Source of the DNA: Methanobacteriota archaeon | Lineage (GTDB): Archaea; Thermoplasmatota; Thermoplasmata; RBG-16-68-12 | Direction: 5' to 3' | Length of the DNA stretch: 19,122 nucleotides | Assembly (NCBI GenBank): GCA_005879045.1 | Contig: VBLV01000010.1 | Location: forward strand, 1 to 19,122 | Shown here: positions 14,682-19,122 of the stretch, piece by piece | How positions within the stretch are numbered: the first letter of the stretch is position 1 | Layout of the letters: each line of letters starts with the position of its first letter | Translations under genes and position numbers: made by a program | Notes under the pieces: model-generated | The model's input: only the letters and a program-made list of their open reading frames with translations | What the model was told of the DNA's origin: nothing | The model's database searches: none

Positions 14682-15398
14682 GTGGCCCGCGGGCTCGGGC
14701 GCGCCCTGCAACGGGCCGTGTCCCGCGAAGGCGCCGAGATCGACTTGGAAGGAGAGGGTCGCAGCCTCGCGAACGCGCGACGGCGTCAGGTGTTCCGATA
14801 CTTGTGCCTTCGACCGTGCGCCCACATTGGCGAGATCAGTCGAGAGCTGAAGATGTCCCCGTCGACGGTGCGCTGGCACACGTGGGACCTGACGCAGAAC
14901 CGGTACCTCCAGTCGGAGGGCGTGAGCCTCTTTCCGGCGGGGCTCATCGATCCGGCGGACGTGTCGATGTTCGCGGCGCTCGCGTCGGCGGGTCGCGCAA
15001 CGGTCCTCGCCGCCGTGTTCGACGTACCCGGCATCTCGTTTCAGGACATCGCATCGCGGGTGGGGCTCACCCGGCAGTCCGTGAGCAAGGTCGCCTCGGA
15101 ACTCGCTGAATTCGGTCTCGTGCGCCTCGTCGACGACGGCCGCTTCCGTCGCGTGTATTCGACGGACCTGCTTTCACGCAAGCGAGAAGCCAATCGGGGC
15201 CGCACCAACGTTTTCGAGGAGGCGGTCCTCCGTCGCCTCATGGATGAAGGCCTCGCGCCGGAACTCGTGCGCCGGGAGGAAACGAGGTTGCTCGTCCGCT
15301 TCGGCACGGGCGCGCAGCGGGTCCTCTTGGAGGTTCCCGTCGATCCGTACGCGACCGCGTGGAAGACGACGGCCAGATCGGACATGTTAACCGATTGA
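14682..15398 (+). CDS. Tandem winged-helix transcriptional regulator
   Basis: A 238-residue protein with two winged-helix domains. The first spans about 30-82, with recognition-helix wording ISRELKMSPSTVRWHTWDL. The second spans about 98-160, with IASRVGLTRQSVSKVASELAEFGLV. After the second comes a basic and acidic helical segment (163-238) of no known family. Two stacked DNA-binding domains in one chain are seen in several euryarchaeal regulators of membrane or surface genes, though I cannot name a specific family. The start is a GTG one base after the KaiC-like stop, and GAGGTG overlaps it as a possible Shine-Dalgarno. C42 and C46 are the only cysteines in the first domain. It lies directly upstream of the giant surface-protein gene, which it might control. 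Confidence 0.82.
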   Translation: MARGLGRALQRAVSREGAEIDLEGEGRSLANARRRQVFRYLCLRPCAHIGEISRELKMSPSTVRWHTWDLTQNRYLQSEGVSLFPAGLIDPADVSMFAALASAGRATVLAAVFDVPGISFQDIASRVGLTRQSVSKVASELAEFGLVRLVDDGRFRRVYSTDLLSRKREANRGRTNVFEEAVLRRLMDEGLAPELVRREETRLLVRFGTGAQRVLLEVPVDPYATAWKTTARSDMLTD

Positions 15399-15430
15399 AT
15401 AGACGGCGTGATACGGACGATATAAGGCCC

Positions 15431-15438
15431 TTTAAGTA
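15431..15438 (+). promoter_or_regulatory. TATA-like box TTTAAGTA before the giant surface-protein gene
   Basis: TTTAAGTA centred 27 bases before ATG 15461, with a second A/T element GATATAAG at 15419-15426. It indicates an independent leaderless transcript after the regulator gene. Confidence 0.5.
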
Positions 15439-15460
15439 GCAGACGGACCCCCGCTCGACG

Positions 15461-18400
15461 ATGGACGAAAGCTATCTCGAGTGGCTGATCGGACTTCCGG
15501 GATTCGGCGAGGAGAAGGCCCGCCGCGTCGCGGAGCGATTCCCTTCGTTCGAGCAGCTACGCGCCGCGACCCGCGAGGGACTGAGCGCGGTCGAGGGCGT
15601 GACGTCCGCGGACCTCGAGACACTCATCGGGCTTCTCTCGGACGGGTCGGGACGGGACGCGCCTGGCGAGCTCTTCCTCTGCCCCGAATGCGGGTCGTTC
15701 GTCGGGAACGCGGCGACAACGTGTCCGTTCTGCGGCGTGGAATTCGATGCCTCCGCGGACTCGGGATTGTCGGAACAGATCGACGATTTCGTCGCCGAGG
15801 AAGACGCCCCCGCTCGGATGTGCCTCACGTGTGGCGCGGGGATGGGCCTCGACGCGATGAAGTGCGGCATGTGCGGTCGTCAATACACCTCCGAAGAACT
15901 CGCGCTGCTCCCCGGATTCCAGCCGAGCCTCGACGAGAGCTCGCCCTTCTGTCCGCGATGCGGCGGATACCTTTTCTCCGATGAGACCGAATGCGCGATC
16001 TGCGGCACCGCGGTGACCACGGCCAAGCCGACCATCCCGACCGCGAACGCGAAAGGCGTTGTGAAAGACTTCCTGACGCGCTGGCAGCGGATTGCCCAGG
16101 CCGTCCCCGCCCTCTCGGAGACGGACCGGCTCCAGGAAGAGCTCGAGCACTACGACCGTCTCATCGAGGTCGACGCCACGTTGGAGAGGGCCTGGGTGAA
16201 CCGGGCGAGAATCCTCGAGAAGCTGGGCCGTCCGGCGGAAGCCGCGGACTCTCTCTCGAAAGCCGCGGACCTGAACCCGACGAAAGACGACGAATATCGT
16301 CTGGAGGTGCAGAACATCCTTCGCTCGACCGCCGATGCGTCGGCCCTCCCTGCGCGCTGGCAACAGCCGGCCGCCACCGCCGCGCCCAAGGCCGTCGACA
16401 CGCGTCTCGTCGAGGCGCTCAGCCACTATGACTCCCTGCTTCGCGCGGACCCTTCCTTGATTGTGGCCTGGCGGACGAAGGGTGAAATCCTCGACCGACT
16501 CGGCCGTCCCGACGACGCCCGGGATTGTTTCGAACGGGCGGACCGGCTCGAGCGGACGGAGGGCCGATCCCTCCAGGCGGCGGTCTCCGGCCTGCGGTCC
16601 AGCGGCCTCGCGACCTCCGGTCCCGCCGGGAGTGGCCATGTGAACGGTCGCGTCAGTGGGACCCGCGCGGGCCGGACGAACGGCCGTACGAATGGGCGGA
16701 CAAACGGTCGAGTCAATGGCCTCGCGGAAGGCCGGGTGAACGGTCTGACGACGGGAGCGGTCAACGGCCTGACGTTCGGCAAGGGCGCGACGAACGGCCT
16801 CGTCAACGGAAACGGATTCACGAACGGCCGCCGGGGTCGCTACGGCCCCCCGCGGATTCCGGCGCAACCGCACTGGTCTCGCTCGGTCGTCGGGATTGCC
16901 GCCGTCGTGGCCCTCATGGTGATCGTCCCAATCCTCGCCAGCATGCTTTCGCCGTCGCCCGGAGGCCCGTCCTCCATCATCCGGATCGACGGGGACTTCA
17001 GCGACTGGGCGCCGTTCCCGGCGTACGCCGACTCGCCGACGGACCAAGTCCAGAACCCGGGCGTCAATCTGCTCGACGTGAAAGTGGCGACGCAGAATCA
17101 GAACTTGTTCGTGAACGCGCGGGTCCAAGGCCTCCTGTTCCAAGGGTCCGGTTCGAACGAGACGGACAGCGTCTTCGTGTTCCTGGACGAGGACAACAAC
17201 CGGAACACCGGCTATCCGATTGGCGACCTCGGCGCGGACGCGATGGTCGAGATATACGGATGGCGCGACTATCGGGGCCTTCAGCACGGGGTCGACAGCT
17301 TCCGCTTCAACGAAACCGGGACGCCCCGGTCCAACGATTGGCGGCGGTTCGTGTCGGGCGGTTCCGCCGACGCCGCGGTCAACGGCCAGCAACTCGAATT
17401 CCGCACGACGGCCGCCGATCCCGCGAAGACGCGAATCCTCGTGTACGCCGCGGACAACCTCGGAGACCGCGACGCGGCGGATGGCTCCGTGGTGCCGAGC
17501 CGCCCGACGGTCGTGCTGGGCCAGCAGACCGTGGCGCCTGACGTGGTCGCCGGCCCGAGCGTCGCGTTCCTTCGAGTCACGATGAGTCCGATGGGCGGTT
17601 CGCCGCGCCTGGCCGCGCTGAACGTCACCCGCTTGGGCACCTCGACGGATGCGGTCGACCTCTCTCTGTACCGGGACGACGGCAGCGGCGCCCTCGATGC
17701 AGCGGACCCGTTCCTTTCGAACGTCTCTATGACCGGCACAGGCGCGAGCCTCCCGATGAACGAGGTCGTCGCGTCTCCCGAAGTCCTCTGGGTCCAAGCC
17801 CGGTGGGCAAACCTCACGCCGACGTCCACGTTCGGGCTGTCCGTCGCCGGGATCGTCTCGAATGGGACCGTGAGCTTCCAGCCGCCGGAGACAGGGCTCG
17901 TCTATCTCGGGGCGGCGCCGACGAACCTCCGGGTCGATGGCGCCTTCGGGGACTGGCGCGGCCGCCCGTACGGCCAGGACATCCTCGGAGACGTGACGAA
18001 CCGGACGGGCGCACCGGAGTATGATGCGAACGTGGACCTCGTCGCGACGGCGGTCGACCTGGGGACAAACTTCACGGGATACGTCCGCGTGGACGGCCGC
18101 CTCCTCGGCGGGCAAGACATTCCGACGACGCGCAGCCGGACCTACCCGGTCGCCGTCGACACGGACCTCGACACCGTTCCGGATGCCGTCGAAAGCCTGC
18201 TCGGGCCGAACCTGACCCGGGACTTCAACAACGACAACGTCACAGACGACCGGACCAACAGCGACGTCGATGGCGACGGGATCCCGGACTATCCAGCCGG
18301 ACCGGACTGCTGGCTCAACACGACGATCCCCTCCTGGTATCCGCCCCCGTACGCGGGCCGGAGCGTGTCCCGATACATTTGCCCGATCGGGTTGCCGCCC

Positions 18401-19122
18401 GAGGAAGGGGTGGACGTCGTGTACGCCTACATCGACGCGGACAACTCGAGCGCGACCGGCCTGCGGTCCGATGTCCAAGGCCGGACCTACGGGTTCGATT
18501 ATGCGATCGCCGTGATCGGTCGGAACGGCGCCGTCAACTCGAGCGGTCTGTATGCGTTCGTGCCGGCCCGCGCGAACCCGTGGAACTTCGTGCGGTCGAT
18601 TGATGTCGCGTTGGACGCCCACCGGATGGAATTCTCCGTGAACGCGAGCGCACTCGCGCTGACCGCGGGGTACCAAGTCGTCTACTTCGCCTCGGACTGG
18701 CGCCTCGGGTACGATGTCGCGTTGCCCGACGCCGCCGTCGCCCGGTTCCCGATCGCCGCTCAGGCCGCAACGAACGCCGTGATCAACGAGGTCTCGCCCC
18801 AGCCGAACCCGGAGTGGGTGGAGCTGGCGAACCCCACCGCGACTCCGATTTCCTTGAACGGCTGGAACCTCGCGCTGAACAAGGGGGGCAAAGTCACGGT
18901 CATCTTCACATTCACGACGCAGAACCTCGGTGCCTGGGGATCTGGGCTCGAGTACCTTTCAGTCGTCCTACCGAAGAACTCGCTTCCGAACGGGAACGTA
19001 CAGCTCCAGCTGCTCCAAGGGACCGCGGTCGTCGACCAGACGACGTACTCTCCGAGTGTTGGCAGCAGCCAAACGTGGGCGCGATTCAAGGATCCGATCA
19101 CCGGACGGCCGATGGACACGAA
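15461..19122 (+). CDS. Giant zinc-ribbon/TPR/transmembrane/CBM9-like/lamin-tail protein (3' end beyond the window)
   Basis: An unbroken frame of 1220 codons, still open at the right edge. Domains in order: helix-hairpin-helix-like start (6-50); three zinc ribbons (C74/C77/C88/C91, C121/C124/C135/C138, C164/C167/C178/C181); two TPR-like units (about 225-275 and 315-365); a Gly-every-fourth-residue repeat (393-456); a basic stretch, then one membrane helix (about 475-496). The C-terminal side has two CBM9/DOMON-like modules opening IDGDFSDW (509-516) and VDGAFGDW (825-832), Asp-rich thrombospondin-type-3-like calcium sites (900-944) and a lamin-tail domain beginning INEVSPQPNPEWVEL (about 1108-1122). 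Charge bias implies N-terminus in, C-terminus out. All 14 N-x-S/T sequons fall at 566-1061, on the outer side. It may be a surface or cell-wall protein with an intracellular interaction head. Its function is unknown. A TATA-like box 27 bases upstream supports the start. Confidence 0.9.
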   Translation, partial: MDESYLEWLIGLPGFGEEKARRVAERFPSFEQLRAATREGLSAVEGVTSADLETLIGLLSDGSGRDAPGELFLCPECGSFVGNAATTCPFCGVEFDASADSGLSEQIDDFVAEEDAPARMCLTCGAGMGLDAMKCGMCGRQYTSEELALLPGFQPSLDESSPFCPRCGGYLFSDETECAICGTAVTTAKPTIPTANAKGVVKDFLTRWQRIAQAVPALSETDRLQEELEHYDRLIEVDATLERAWVNRARILEKLGRPAEAADSLSKAADLNPTKDDEYRLEVQNILRSTADASALPARWQQPAATAAPKAVDTRLVEALSHYDSLLRADPSLIVAWRTKGEILDRLGRPDDARDCFERADRLERTEGRSLQAAVSGLRSSGLATSGPAGSGHVNGRVSGTRAGRTNGRTNGRTNGRVNGLAEGRVNGLTTGAVNGLTFGKGATNGLVNGNGFTNGRRGRYGPPRIPAQPHWSRSVVGIAAVVALMVIVPILASMLSPSPGGPSSIIRIDGDFSDWAPFPAYADSPTDQVQNPGVNLLDVKVATQNQNLFVNARVQGLLFQGSGSNETDSVFVFLDEDNNRNTGYPIGDLGADAMVEIYGWRDYRGLQHGVDSFRFNETGTPRSNDWRRFVSGGSADAAVNGQQLEFRTTAADPAKTRILVYAADNLGDRDAADGSVVPSRPTVVLGQQTVAPDVVAGPSVAFLRVTMSPMGGSPRLAALNVTRLGTSTDAVDLSLYRDDGSGALDAADPFLSNVSMTGTGASLPMNEVVASPEVLWVQARWANLTPTSTFGLSVAGIVSNGTVSFQPPETGLVYLGAAPTNLRVDGAFGDWRGRPYGQDILGDVTNRTGAPEYDANVDLVATAVDLGTNFTGYVRVDGRLLGGQDIPTTRSRTYPVAVDTDLDTVPDAVESLLGPNLTRDFNNDNVTDDRTNSDVDGDGIPDYPAGPDCWLNTTIPSWYPPPYAGRSVSRYICPIGLPPEEGVDVVYAYIDADNSSATGLRSDVQGRTYGFDYAIAVIGRNGAVNSSGLYAFVPARANPWNFVRSIDVALDAHRMEFSVNASALALTAGYQVVYFASDWRLGYDVALPDAAVARFPIAAQAATNAVINEVSPQPNPEWVELANPTATPISLNGWNLALNKGGKVTVIFTFTTQNLGAWGSGLEYLSVVLPKNSLPNGNVQLQLLQGTAVVDQTTYSPSVGSSQTWARFKDPITGRPMDT
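16637..16828 (+). repeat. In-frame degenerate 12-bp repeat coding for xxNG tetrapeptides
   Basis: It codes for residues 393-456 of the giant protein. Twelve consecutive glycines fall exactly every four residues (396 to 440). After a two-residue slip the pattern resumes at 442, 446 and 450. Typical units are RTNG, RVNG, AVNG and LVNG, with 11 Asn-Gly pairs. The Asn-Gly codons vary (AAC GGT, AAC GGC, AAT GGG, AAT GGC, AAC GGA), so the pattern is kept at protein level and is not a recent DNA expansion. Confidence 0.85.

Noticed and set aside
15557..18676. Minus-strand open frame of 1039 codons opposite the giant protein
   Set aside because: It is rich in Arg, Val, Gly and Asp with no recognisable domain, while the + strand frame has zinc ribbons, TPRs, a membrane helix and lamin-tail motifs. 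High GC at third positions removes stops on the antisense strand.
1..19122. CRISPR arrays, tRNA or rRNA genes, insertion sequences
   Set aside because: No regularly spaced identical repeats, no tRNA cloverleaf or conserved rRNA segments noticed by eye, and no transposase-like protein in any plausible frame. A tRNAscan or Rfam run could still find a small RNA I missed.

Overview
The window looks archaeal, and a high-GC member of the Thermoplasmatota (or a related euryarchaeal lineage) is the best guess. It encodes the large subunit of the archaeal replicative polymerase PolD (9996-13271), a TrmB-family regulator, a KaiC-like RecA ATPase and many zinc-ribbon proteins. Most genes have a TATA-like A/T box about 26-29 bases before the start codon and no Shine-Dalgarno site, which is the pattern of leaderless archaeal transcripts. 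GC content is high almost throughout, so the non-coding strands carry many long meaningless open frames. One of these has 1039 codons and lies antisense to the last gene.

Layout. (1) 1-1175: a truncated ArsM-type methyltransferase running off the left edge, divergent from a cysteine-bearing TrmB-family regulator. A perfect 7-bp inverted repeat lies between them. (2) 1325-1711: a small HTH regulator with a cysteine/histidine tail. (3) 1715-8981: a surface-glycan locus containing GDP-mannose 4,6-dehydratase, two paralogous GT4 glycosyltransferases, a GT2 glycosyltransferase, a zinc-ribbon SAM methyltransferase and a polytopic GT-C-like membrane protein. (4) 9048-9524: a small gene of unknown function in a visibly less GC-rich segment, bounded by an 11-bp direct repeat. 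(5) 9673-9999: a small two-helix zinc-ribbon membrane protein, tail to tail with polC. (6) 13408-15398: a thioredoxin-like protein, a KaiC-like ATPase and a tandem winged-helix regulator, all on the + strand. (7) 15461 to the right edge: one very large open reading frame, at least 1220 codons and incomplete.

The last gene is the most unusual. Its N-terminal half appears cytosolic, with a helix-hairpin-helix-like start, three four-cysteine zinc ribbons and two TPR-like units. A tetrapeptide repeat with glycine at every fourth position leads into one transmembrane helix. The C-terminal half appears extracellular, with two CBM9/DOMON-like 'DGxFxDW' modules, a calcium-type Asp-rich segment and a lamin-tail domain. 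All 14 N-glycosylation sequons I could find lie after the membrane helix and none lie before it. This fits a glycosylated surface protein with an intracellular zinc-ribbon/TPR head. The glycan genes in the same window could supply such a glycan, but that link is inference.

I saw no rRNA, tRNA, CRISPR array, insertion sequence or intein. No stretch longer than about 210 bases lacks a gene.
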